Positions 46,201-52,482 of a stretch of 64,000 nucleotides of DNA are shown here, one piece after another. The stretch is from contig OZ024869.1 of the NCBI GenBank assembly GCA_964017185.1, forward strand, positions 62,944,931 to 63,008,930, given 5' to 3'. The position numbers and the translations under genes were made by a program. Each line of letters begins with the position of its first letter. Positions within the stretch are counted from its first letter, which is position 1. The stretch comes from Rugalucina vietnamica (lineage: Eukaryota > Mollusca > Bivalvia > Lucinida > Lucinidae). The notes under the pieces were generated by a model. It worked only from the letters and a program-made list of their open reading frames with translations, searched no databases and had not been told where the DNA came from.

Positions 46201-46762
46201 AGGTGGCTCACATATGGTTAAAGTTATTGTTATTATTGCCTGATGGTCTCCAAGATAGTTATGTTAGAATGAGGGCACTCACACACCAACAAGCCCCCAT
46301 CATAGAATGCAGCTGTGTACATTTAGCTGAGTTCATCTGAAACCGACTAGATAAGAAAGAATACTTTTTTGATGGAGAATAAGTTGTATCATTAAAACAC
46401 CTGCTTTTAGCTTGAGCCAACATCAAAGGCACTGTCCAGCATGTTATTGGCTTCTTTGTTCTAGTTGTATGCTTAGTATAAACTTTATTATAAATTTCTG
46501 TTATTTTATAGACGACTTAGTACATGTATGTTGATTGTGAATTATCACTAGGTCAAAAAGACAGGTTTTTTCATGACACAGTGCACTATATCTGTAAGGT
46601 TTATTGTTTTTTTCTAGGTATCTTGATTTGAGAAAGTTTGGATCAGTCCCCCATGGAGGGTTTGGAATGGGCTTTGAAAGATATCTACAGTTTTTACTTG
46701 GGATCCCAAATATAAAGGACACTATACCATTTCCTAGATGGGCTATGCAGTGTAAATTATGA
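29999..46762 (+). CDS. NARS2: Mitochondrial asparaginyl-tRNA synthetase gene (11 of its coding exons)
   Basis: Joined exons (29,999-30,108; 30,424-30,544; 31,909-32,049; 32,681-32,761; 33,309-33,457; 38,341-38,473; 43,155-43,291; 44,796-44,862; 45,169-45,300; 45,813-45,937; 46,618-46,762) give 446 residues and a stop with consistent phases. The product charges mitochondrial tRNA-Asn with asparagine, using ATP, in the matrix. The order matches animal NARS2: OB-fold anticodon-binding domain ([10 protein letters not shown] onward), class II catalytic core with motif 1 region (HTPMITSND), motif 2 (FGPTFRAEN) and motif 3 ([10 protein letters not shown]). Animal homologues are about 480 residues long; the missing start, about 45 residues with the mitochondrial presequence, should lie in an exon upstream that I could not find. 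Introns hold many mobile elements. NARS2 is preferred over cytosolic NARS1 because of the short form and the C-terminal pattern IPFPRW. No promoter was identified. Confidence 0.93.
30424..30544 (+). CDS. NARS2: NARS2 exon, OB-fold continuation
   Basis: Acceptor GGCTATTTTGCAG, donor GTATGT. It encodes [20 protein letters not shown], then [14 protein letters not shown]. This corresponds to the V-x-G-x-L/I-x-x-SP segment of AsnRS/AspRS OB folds. It ends in phase 0. Confidence 0.93.
31384..31580. repeat. Small fold-back in a NARS2 intron
   Basis: An inverted repeat of about 50 bp: CACGGCCACCAATACAGCTC on the left and GAGCTGGATTGGTGGCCATG on the right, together with AAAATGCAATGATAATAA and its complement. 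It is likely a small MITE. Part of the same sequence style (AAAATTTTGAAAATCAGT) recurs at 25.2 and 31.2 kb. Confidence 0.6.
31745..31850 (-). repeat. Dispersed repeat, relative of 38.74-38.82 kb
   Basis: On the minus strand it reads TGATAATGGTTTTTCGCAGA, then ATGGAGGATGATAG and TTTTCATGTCAAA, matching the plus strand at about 38,750-38,812. It is part of the left side of the HP-type element neighbourhood. Non-coding. Confidence 0.65.
31909..32049 (+). CDS. NARS2: NARS2 exon, entry to catalytic core
   Basis: Acceptor TTTCTTCTATGCAG, donor GTAAAC. It encodes [19 protein letters not shown] and [15 protein letters not shown], the linker and first helix leading into the class II domain (human form: YLRQYPHFR, LRIRSEA). 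It is 47 codons long with both ends in phase 0. Confidence 0.93.
32070..32275. repeat. CGCGAA-rich short repeat in a NARS2 intron
   Basis: TTTTCGCGA, GAATATTCGCGAATTC and AAATTCGCGAAATAAAAGT recur in opposite orientations on either side of a small centre. This is consistent with a short inverted-repeat MITE. The borders are not sharp. Confidence 0.4.
32405..32640 (+). mobile_element. tRNA-derived SINE (copy 2, diverged)
   Basis: It aligns along its length with the SINE at 22,831-23,108: a B-box-like GGGTTCCAGCC near 32,479, GAGACAAGCAAAGTTCTGCT, CCCACCTACTGATTGA and AACTTGAAAGGGATATAAAA. The A-box is badly decayed and the A tail is gone, so it is old and inactive. It lies about 40 bp before the motif 1 exon of NARS2. 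Confidence 0.85.
32681..32761 (+). CDS. NARS2: NARS2 exon, class II motif 1 region
   Basis: A 27-codon exon with acceptor TATTTTGTAG and donor GTAAGT. It encodes [20 protein letters not shown] and GEVFTVK, closely matching the HTPIITSNDSEGAGE segment of NARS2. It is too short to stand out as an open frame and was found by family similarity and phase. Confidence 0.92.
32824..33035. mobile_element. Hairpin MITE family Y (copy Y4, decayed)
   Basis: The left end TTTGAGCCTTCGCATGGGAA and the right end TGTCATGCACAGGCTCATTT match Y1-Y3. The internal hairpin is shortened to GCGAAAACAAAGTTACTGCG. CCCAAGTTGTTGGTTTT near the right end and AAAACCAACAATCTGC near the left remain as inverted arms. Confidence 0.7.
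33309..33457 (+). CDS. NARS2: NARS2 exon, catalytic core
   Basis: Acceptor TATTCTTCAAG, donor GTATGT. It encodes a variable, charged stretch ([20 protein letters not shown]) and then [20 protein letters not shown], the hallmark [11 protein letters not shown] of AsnRS enzymes. It ends after two bases of a glycine codon completed by the next exon, 4.9 kb away. Confidence 0.93.
33686..36427 (+). pseudogene. Reverse transcriptase ORF of the L1/Tx1-like LINE
   Basis: Open from the insertion point to 35,973, then after a one-step frame change near 35,963 to the end at 36,427. Motifs: [85 protein letters not shown]. After the shift comes a zinc-knuckle-like CSLC-x-EHLFWKCP segment typical of the L1/Tx1 C-terminus. 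Low-GC codon use matches the surrounding AT-rich DNA. One frameshift plus missing endonuclease make it inactive. The first few residues before 33,686 are host intron. Confidence 0.9.
33686..37231 (+). mobile_element. L1/Tx1-like LINE inserted in a NARS2 intron
   Basis: A 5'-truncated insertion flanked by AAATCCACAACAGTC (33,671-33,685 and 37,233-37,247). It ends in a poly(A) run of about 50 bases (37,184-37,233), so retrotransposition by target priming is clear. It lacks the endonuclease and starts inside the region before the reverse transcriptase. The roughly 750-bp 3' part between the ORF and the tail has no coding signal. It accounts for 3.5 kb of the 4.9-kb intron before the motif 2 exon. 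Confidence 0.92.
37277..37500 (+). mobile_element. Palindrome-bearing element HP-A
   Basis: Left part ATACCCCCTTAAACCCCACT and GCAGGGGTATACC, then a near-perfect hairpin at 37,372-37,456 with arms CATACATTGTGGGTAC and GAACCGCC and almost no loop. HP-B (38.9 kb) and HP-C (51.9 kb, opposite orientation) share both parts. It starts about 30 bp after the target duplication of the LINE. Non-coding; the ends are not defined. Confidence 0.75.
37879..38275 (+). repeat. Short composite repeat H3 with AGGTCA palindromes
   Basis: Begins TTAGCTCGCCTGTATGAA and ends GACGAGCTACGCTACC with GTGACAGCTC. It contains two 165-bp-like units (ATCAAGTTGATACTTTGCAT, CAGTACCATCATCGCCCA). Unit 1 has a perfect 22-bp palindrome at 38,035-38,056 with TCAAGGTCA; unit 2 has TGACCT then AGGTCAAGGTCA at 38,186-38,205. 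The tail is similar in style to H1/H2. It ends 66 bp before the motif 2 exon. Confidence 0.65.
38341..38473 (+). CDS. NARS2: NARS2 exon, class II motif 2
   Basis: Acceptor TTGTTTTGCAG, donor GTAATG. It encodes [16 protein letters not shown], then [16 protein letters not shown]. The arginine of FRAEN is the motif 2 residue that contacts ATP in class II synthetases. Element H3 ends only 66 bp upstream of this exon. Confidence 0.94.
38538..38597. repeat. Minisatellite GCCCGCGCACACATGTGTGT, three units
   Basis: Three near-identical 20-bp units in tandem directly after the motif 2 exon region. They consist of alternating purine and pyrimidine (GCGCACACATGTGTG), a composition that favours Z-DNA in vitro. 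No coding role is seen. Confidence 0.85.
38780..39030 (+). mobile_element. Palindrome-bearing element HP-B
   Basis: Carries TATACCCCCTTGAACCCCAC, GCAGGGGTATACC and a hairpin at 38,914-38,997 with arms CATAGATTGTGGGTAC/GTACCCACAATCTATG and GAACCGCC/GGCGGTTC, with no loop beyond GGCG. The same family as HP-A and HP-C. Upstream DNA (38,740-38,812) matches an inverted segment at 31.75 kb. Confidence 0.75.
39031..40549 (+). other. Intronic stretch with three short unrecognised frames
   Basis: Plus-strand frames at 39,236-39,445, 39,612-39,848 and 40,083-40,301 have protein-like composition (for example [20 protein letters not shown]) and lie in order. They may be pieces of one decayed mobile element protein, but no motif is recognised. 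The rest is AT-rich. Not called as genes. Confidence 0.3.
40555..40905. repeat. Inverted repeat and two-unit tandem repeat before H2
   Basis: TTGTTGCCCTTGGGTGAGGG, CATGACGATTTGTT and the complementary AACAAATTGTCATG, CACCCTCACAACAA form inverted arms at about 40,561-40,660. Next, TGTGACTACAAGTGCA at about 40,719 and 40,826 marks a 107-bp unit present twice, both with GAGGGTAATATGATCATGCG. Confidence 0.65.
40973..43134 (+). mobile_element. Composite tandem-repeat element H2
   Basis: A direct-orientation relative of H1: head GTGCATAGAGCTATTGCAGT at about 40,990; four 175-180-bp units with TCCATATCTTGACAACCACT and GGGGTGGGGCT; an uninterrupted 128-bp array; and an end with the hairpin GCTGTCCTGCGACAGC at 43,110-43,125. 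The end lies about 20-25 bp from the next NARS2 exon. It is inferred to be a non-autonomous element whose core expanded in tandem. It is better preserved than H1. Confidence 0.72.
41860..42990 (+). repeat. 128-bp tandem array with AGGTCA palindromes (in H2)
   Basis: AGGTCAnnnTGACCT lies exactly at 41,968, 42,096, 42,224, 42,480, 42,736 and 42,864. GGGTCACAGTGACCT lies at 42,608, and a decayed version (ATACACTGTGACCT) occupies the 42,352 slot. Every step is 128 bp, although the units differ at many other positions. Each unit also has GGTTCAGTGATTTTGCCTTA and GAGTATGACCAGACCTTTGA. It lies within the NARS2 intron before the exon at 43,155. Confidence 0.93.
43155..43291 (+). CDS. NARS2: NARS2 exon, variable helical insert
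   Basis: Acceptor TTTCTATTGTCAG, donor GTACAG. It encodes [20 protein letters not shown], then [20 protein letters not shown]. It is the least conserved part of the family, assigned by position, phase and the helical pattern after CLME. Its acceptor lies about 25 bp after the end of repeat element H2. Confidence 0.8.
43580..44262 (+). repeat. Tandem units related to the H1/H2 head repeat
   Basis: About four diverged units with CATACTTAGACCATAGGTAC, CAGGGTCCATGCCC and GTGGGGCTGGAGGTCAAAAT, spaced about 130-170 bp, in the intron between the exons at 43,155 and 44,796. There is no 128-bp array here. Older than H1 and H2 by divergence. Confidence 0.7.
44404..44452. repeat. Poly(C) tract
   Basis: A run of C with few interruptions (about 40 bases), followed by GGGGGTGG-type G-rich sequence at 44,520-44,570. 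G-quadruplex or i-motif potential is possible. Its length is likely unstable and may be misjudged in assembly. Confidence 0.85.
44796..44862 (+). CDS. NARS2: NARS2 exon, 22 codons
   Basis: Acceptor GTGGTTTCCAG, donor GTAAGT. It encodes [20 protein letters not shown] and IS, matching the SYTEAVEIL segment of animal NARS2. It starts by completing an arginine codon and ends in phase 0. Confidence 0.9.
45169..45300 (+). CDS. NARS2: NARS2 exon, tRNA synthetase core
   Basis: Acceptor TTGTTTTACAG, donor GTAGGT. It encodes [20 protein letters not shown], then [17 protein letters not shown], matching the family pattern WGADL-x-x-EHE and PVFV-x-x-YP. It is 44 codons long, phase 0 at both ends. Confidence 0.95.
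45556..45797. mobile_element. Hairpin MITE family Y (copy Y1)
   Basis: Ends ATATGAGCCGCCTCATGGGA and GATGAGGCGGCTCATAT, inverted with few mismatches. The internal hairpin (45,696-45,757) is built on AACAAAGGCGCAGATCAGC and its complement around GGTTACAG. TA flanks are present. It ends 15 bp before a NARS2 exon. Confidence 0.88.
45813..45937 (+). CDS. NARS2: NARS2 exon, [10 protein letters not shown] block
   Basis: Acceptor TTACCTGTAG, donor GTAAGA. It encodes [20 protein letters not shown] and then [14 protein letters not shown]. GELxGGSxRE is a conserved class IIb signature near the active site. The hairpin MITE Y1 ends 15 bp before this exon, close to the acceptor. Confidence 0.95.
45977..46215. 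mobile_element. Hairpin MITE family Y (copy Y2)
   Basis: Ends ATATGAGCCACCTTGTGGGA and CATGAGGTGGCTCACATAT. The hairpin at 46,111-46,173 pairs about 29 bp around TTA with a single mismatch. The intervening sequence GAAATTTTGGATTAAAG matches Y1. Two copies in adjacent NARS2 introns, 180 bp apart, suggest local hopping. Confidence 0.88.
46618..46762 (+). CDS. NARS2: NARS2 last coding exon, class II motif 3 and stop
   Basis: Acceptor TTTTTTTCTAG. It completes Trp and encodes [40 protein letters not shown] and WAMQCKL before TGA at 46,760-46,762. [10 protein letters not shown] is motif 3, whose arginine binds ATP. A poly(T) run of about 45 bases lies about 30-75 bp after the stop, so the 3' UTR may be interrupted by a minus-strand retroinsertion. 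AATAAA occurs just beyond it. Confidence 0.96.
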
Positions 46763-46789
46763 TACTTGTTTTTATACTAACCATTTTTC

Positions 46790-46792
46790 TTT

Positions 46793-46833
<41 letters not shown>
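46790..46833 (-). repeat. Poly(T) tract after NARS2
   Basis: About 40 T bases, on the opposite strand a poly(A) tail. It may end a minus-strand retroinsertion running from about 47,160 to here, but no SINE or LINE body is recognised next to it. Confidence 0.75.
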
Positions 46834-46835
<2 letters not shown>

Positions 46836-47386
46836 TTGAAAAATAAACTTTGTAAAATTTTGCTGCAGTGTTGCTTATTTGGTTATGAATTATTTGTTTA
46901 TTTATTTATTAGAAATTTCTCGACACACATATATATACAGACAGTTCAATACATTTGTATACATACATATAACAGCATTCTAATGTATATATATATGCAT
47001 CAAAGGATCGGATGGTAGGGGTAGCCTATATTTATCCTTTCCCGTACAATTATTTGTATGAGTCTCAGCTGCCTAGCAAGTCAGACCAGTCTGCTTAGAA
47101 TCGTTAATTTATATTTACAAAACAAATTCAGCTACACCTAAGGTGCAATATTGAGTATAAGCATGCCAGTTTTGAGTGATGTCCCGGCTTTTACCCTTGT
47201 TGTGTCCTGGAGCAAGGCACATTCACTCCCCAAAGTAATAGGTAATACCCATGAAACAATTGCTTCATCATGACATGACTAAAAAATTGTTGACTGGTTA
47301 GATATTAAACCTTACAGTTTTGTTAGCATTTACAAGATTCCTAGCAAACTACATGTATGTACACTTTAACTTGCCCCTGTATCATA
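46834..47386. other. Intergenic stretch after NARS2
   Basis: AT-rich with TATATA and TTTATTTATT runs (46,900-47,010). No gene, RNA or element is recognised with confidence. Confidence 0.4.
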
Positions 47387-47645
47387 CGAGGGTCATTCAA
47401 TAAGTAATGCAATATTGACTATAACTTTGTTCGAACAAGTTATTAAAGTTTGATTTAATTTTCTTGAAACATGAATTCAATTTTCCCTCTGCGCAACTGT
47501 TCAACACCTAGTCACATGCTCAACTTCTTGTTGCTAGCATCAAAAGAACACTGGGGAAAGGCACTTGGCCACTTAAAGGCCTAAGTCAGCCGCCAGGTGG
47601 CAGATTAAGACCTTTAATTAGACAGGTAATACAGGTAGAGATAAG
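47387..47645 (+). mobile_element. Mariner-like transposon end (fragment)
   Basis: TA followed by CGAGGGTCATTCAATAAGTA at 47,387 closely resembles the terminal repeats of mariner elements. No matching right end or transposase follows; sequence after about 47,570 is unassigned. Probably a truncated, inactive copy. Confidence 0.5.
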
Positions 47646-47671
47646 CTTCTGTGCAGCTACTGTCATATTTA

Positions 47672-48702
47672 TTATGTCTCCCCCCGACAGGGTCGGGAGA
47701 CATATTGTTTTTCCCCGTGCGTCTGTCCGTCTGTCTGTCTGTCTGTCTATCCGTCACAAATCGTGTCCGCTCTATAACTTGAAAACCGTTAAAAGATTTT
47801 TCAATGAAACTTGGTACACTTGTAAACCACGATGAGACGATGTGTCATGCACAAGAACCATAACTCTAGCTTGAGTATTTTTGGAGTTATTTCCCTTTGA
47901 TTATTTTCTATACAATGTCGTGTCCGCTGTATAACTTGAAAACCGTTAAAGATTTTTCATTGAAACTTAGTACACTTGTAGACCACGACGAGACGATGTG
48001 TCATGCACAAGAACCATAACTCTGGCTTGAGTATTTTTGGAGTTATTTCCCTTTGATTATTTTCGATACAATTTCGTGTCCGCTGTATAACTTGAAAACC
48101 GTTTAGATTTTTCAATAAAACTTGGTACACTTATCTCATGAGCATGATCAGATGATGTGTCATGCACAAGAACCATAACTCTGGCTTGAGTATTTTATGA
48201 GTTATTTCCCTTCGATGATTTTCCATACAATTTCGTGTCCGCTTTATAACTCGAAAATCGTAAGAGTTATTTCAATGAAACTTGGTACACTTATAAAGCA
48301 CGATGAGATGATGTGTCATGCTAAAGAACCATATCTCTTGCTTGCATATCTTTGGAGTTATTTCTCTTTGATTATTTTTCATTCAATTTCACTCAAAAAC
48401 CATTAGAGATTTTTCAATGAAACATGGTACACTTATAAAGCATGATGCACAAGAATCACTACTCTTGCTTTCATATCTTTGGAGTTATTTCCCTTTGATT
48501 ATTTTCCAAACACTTTCGTGCCCCCTATATAACCTGAAAACCGTAAGAGATATTTCAATGAAACTTGGTACACTTATAAAACAGAATGACAGGATATGTG
48601 ATGCACAAGAACTATAACTTCTGCTTGCATATTTTGGACATGTACGTAGAAAGCGGGGGAGACATCAGTTTTCACATAGAAAACAAATTCTAGTTGTCTT
48701 GT
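47672..48702 (+). mobile_element. Hairpin-headed tandem-repeat element, 157-bp units
   Basis: Head: hairpin GTCTCCC...GGGAGAC at 47,675-47,701, then a GTCT microsatellite (47,715-47,750). Core: units with TGTCCGCTGTATAACTTG, GAAACTTGGTACACTTGTA, ATGTGTCATGCACAAGAACC and GGAGTTATTTCCCTTTGA. The start TGTCCGC recurs at 47,764, 47,921, 48,077 and 48,236, with decayed units after. The tail is GGGGAGACATCAG. The head-microsatellite-core plan matches non-autonomous bivalve elements with internal satellites; relation to Helitrons is an inference. Confidence 0.7.
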
Positions 48703-49600
48703 TGATAATCCCTAAGACACTACCTGTTTGAATTAAGTGCAATAATATTAATAATATTATGGGCATAGGTAATTATGAATACAGTACAGTTGTCGCAATG
48801 TTTTGAGCGATCGCGCAATGCGCAAAATTTTTTAATCCCTTCTAAAAACGTTTTGCGAGTGACTCGCGCGTCACTCGAGAGTGACGCGCAACTTTTACGT
48901 AATACAGTTTGCGAGTGACGCGCAAAGTTCTTTTAGTTTGTCGCGCATCGCGCATGGATCTTTGCGCAATGCGCTACGTGATTCATCGCACTATAACATT
49001 CAAGTACATGTACTTATAAAAAGTATTTGAAAATTACTTTTTTTGCTTAGTTTCAACGCTTTTTTTTGTAAATGACGCTCAATTTAACTACAACTACATG
49101 TACGTTTGGCTATTAATCAGTTGATTTGTCCTTTATTGTTGGGACTATTTCGGACAGTCCTTTATGTTTGGGGCTATTTCGGACATAAAAAGAACAACAA
49201 TTAACTTGTTCACTGTGAAATACATGCTAGCCAATTAGACAGGCTACTATATGACAGTGAGTTGGTGTTAGTCAATCATCAAAATTGTTTGAAGCATTTT
49301 TATCAAATGAAAAAAAAATGATTGAGGCTCATCTTGCTTATCTTATTTTTACCATCATCGACGTAAATCAAATCACAGCCCACCACGTAAAATTGCTGGC
49401 GCGCAAAAAGTTTAGACTAGAATTTGCATATGAACTTGCTGGAGTTTTATTAATATTTTCCTGCTTTTTATAATTTTTGTTTTTCGTGTAGCTGAAATTG
49501 TTCATCGGAGCGTAAAACCTCAAATCAAAATGATACAGGTTTATGTTGTAACAAGTTGGTTTTACAGCTGCATATAAATATACATACACGACATACTGTA

Positions 49601-51751
49601 CAGGTGCGTTCACTTATTAATATACCCCTGCGATATTCAGAAATAAATTGACAACTTTTCTTGCTTTTGAACAATCGTCACTGGCAGGAAATAGACAACC
49701 GGATGAATTTGTTTATATAATATGTTAAGTATGTCTATAAATATTTACTCTGTTTATAAAATTTCCAGATCTTGTGATGTTGTATGCCTAAACTGATAAC
49801 ATAACATATGGAGCCAAATTTTTAACAAAAAGGACTAGGGCATTTAACGCCTGATTTTGGCCTCAGATTTTGCTGAAAAATAAATTTTGGAATTTAGGTG
49901 AGAAAACTATTCCTTAACAGCCATATTTCTCCTCTATTAAAAACAAGAACAAGTATTTCATTTATCATACAAGCGTTGCCATGGAAACGCCCAGAAGAAC
50001 TATAGATAGAGCACTTTCTGCACTTTTTGGTCTATTTTTGACCATTTCTGAACACATTTTTTTAATTTTTAAGTGCCAGCCCACTCTCCGAACAAAATTA
50101 TACTTAGCATACAATATCTCTGGATGATACTTCATAATTATTTCACAATAAGAAATTGTTCGTCGCATGGGCCGGTAGTTGAAAATGATGTTGAATGGTG
50201 AAAAATAGACCCAAAATTGCAAAAAGTGATATTTCTATGCTTTTCGGAGCGTTGCCATGGCAACATGTGCAATTTGAATGTGATAGTTGTGCTAGAGTAT
50301 ATAAGCAGGGGCCTATACCTGCTATTTGCAATACGTTTCTCCTCAAAATTCTAAAATTCAGTTTTTTATCAACACATGAGGCCGAAATCAGGCCTTAAAT
50401 TCCCTAGGCCTTTCGCTAATATTCGAGTTTCAAAGATTCCACAAGGAACTATGGTTAATGGCTTGTAATTTTGTTTGTAAATCATAAAAGAATAGCCATT
50501 TTTGTACTACGGCTGAAAATTTGGTGTCTTTATTTGCATTATTTACAGAGCTATACCCTGATTTTCATTTATTGTACATTTTAGAATTTCATGATGAAGC
50601 GGTTGTTACAATATAAAACCAAGCATTTCAGTGTTATTTTGCAAGAAAACAAATATTCTACTAAGGCGGTTATTCGACCAAAGCTTGCTAGTGGGTTCCT
50701 TCATAAGGTAAGCATGTCTTAAAGCACTATGGAGTCACCCATGACTTTTTTATTCTGCCAAAACGTGGGTTGGCATTTCATCATACAATTCATGAATGTT
50801 TCCTTCGCACCGAGGGGCTAAGTGGGCTAAGTTTATTGTTGGACTCCTCTTCGTGATTTTCCAAACCTCTTCTATAGCGATTAAGTCACGGAAATTAACA
50901 TGCCAATAAAGGATGTCAAATAGTATTTATGCAAAGCAAATGTTCTTTGTAAGTCATCACTATTATTGATGTTAGAGGAACGTCTGTCTTTTTAATGTCC
51001 TGGTGATTTCCTTGATTTTATGCCTAAACAAGAGGATTTAAATATCATGAATATGAGCAGTGAGAGATAGCCTAACTATGACAGTTTCTCTGTGAAAGTC
51101 CCTGTCCCCTATGGTATTCTGTGCCAAAAAACAAACCATGAATTGTATAATGAAATATAATGCCAACGTTTTGGCAGAATACAAAGCCAAAGGTGACTCA
51201 ACAGTGCTTTAAGGCATGCTTACCTCATAAAGGAACCCACTAGCAAGCTTTGTTCGTAAAACCGTCCTGGTAGAATATTAGTTTTCTTGCAAAATAACAC
51301 TGACATGCTTAGTTTTATATTGTAAGAACCGTTTTACTACGAAATTCTAAAATGTACAATAAATAAAAATCAGGGTATAACTCTGTAAATAGTGCTCATA
51401 AAGACACCAAATTTTCAGCCATAGAACAAAATTTGCTATTCTTACATAATTTATAAACAAAATTACAAACCATTAACCATGGTTCCTTGTGGAATCTCTG
51501 AAACTCGAATATCAGCGAATTTTTTGTTAAAACTTTGGCTCCATATGTAATGTAATCAATTTAGCCATACAACATCACAAGATCTGGAAGTTTTATAAAC
51601 AGAATAAATATTTATAGACATACTTAACATATTTTATAAACAAATTCATCCAGTTGTCTATTACTTGCCAGTGACGATTGTTCAAAAACATGAAAAGTTG
51701 TCAATTTATTTCTGAATTTCGCAGGGGTATATTAATAAGTGAACGCACCTG
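49601..51751. mobile_element. Fold-back element F3, nested in E
   Basis: Ends CAGGTGCGTTCACTTATTAA and its complement, with TA on each side (49,599-49,600; 51,752-51,753). The arms extend about 650 bp: 49,601-49,831 plus 50,411-50,800 on the left, and 51,110-51,751 on the right. The left arm is split by F4. The centre (50,800-51,110) is unique and non-coding. Confidence 0.82.
49832..50410. mobile_element. Fold-back element F4, nested in the left arm of F3
   Basis: Ends GGACTAGGGCATTTAACGCC and its near complement at 50,380-50,410. The arms are about 250 bp, including CGTTGCCATGGAAACGC and GCGTTGCCATGGCAACATG. Its absence from the right arm of F3 proves that it arrived later. Target duplication is unclear because of an A/T run. 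Confidence 0.8.
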
Positions 51752-51879
51752 TACATGTTTGTGTGTTTAAATTCAATGGTGTTTAGAAATTCACCACGAG
51801 GACAGAACAACTACAATGTAACTAATTAATGCACGTTTTTGTATAAAAACATGCCCATGTAATATACTGACTTTTCCAA

Positions 51880-52125
51880 AGTTGTAAAAATTGAAAATTT
51901 TCTATAGATTTTGTTTACTTTCCTTATTTTTGCTCAAAACATAGAATGCGGGTATACGTTAGAACCGCTTCCGCGAGGCGAGGCGGTTCTAACGAATACC
52001 CACGATCTATGTTTTGTAGCAAAAATAAGAAAATTAGGAATACCCCTGTATACCCCAGTTTTGCTATAAGAAAAGTGGGGTTCAAGTGAGTATATATTAC
52101 ACTGAAATGTTTTCGTGTCAGATGT
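51880..52125 (-). mobile_element. Palindrome-bearing element HP-C
   Basis: In the opposite orientation to HP-A and HP-B. Hairpin at about 51,925-52,030 (GAACCGCTTCCGCGAGG, GAGGCGGTTC) with more mismatches than the others. Followed by AATACCCCTGTATACCCCAG and GTGGGGTTCAAGTGAG, the complement of the left part of HP-B. Confidence 0.72.
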
Positions 52126-52482
52126 TTACTTAAGTTCAGGTAGGGAAGTAGCTGCTCACTCGGCTTACGATATCTTTGTCATTTTGTTTTTTCCCTTTTC
52201 GGATTTTGGAATAAGAATTTCTTTTTGATTGCTTCTTTTCCTGATCATTGTCTACTTGTATCTGTTTAATTCCCAAGACTGAGAAAAGAATGCTTGGTTT
52301 AATAGACAAATTCTTCTCCATACGTGTATTTGGGATAGCTGAGGTATGTGACGGGGCTCACCGCAGGCCTTCTGTTAACACTATTTTCTTCTCATTATTT
52401 ATACTAAAGGAATTAAAATTACGCAACACATACAAGTTCAATTGTAGCGTATGTATTTGACGTTTTGATAAAATCTCTTTAA

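Noticed and set aside
41860-48702. CRISPR-like arrays
   Set aside because: Units are contiguous tandem repeats without unique spacers, in an intron-bearing eukaryotic context.
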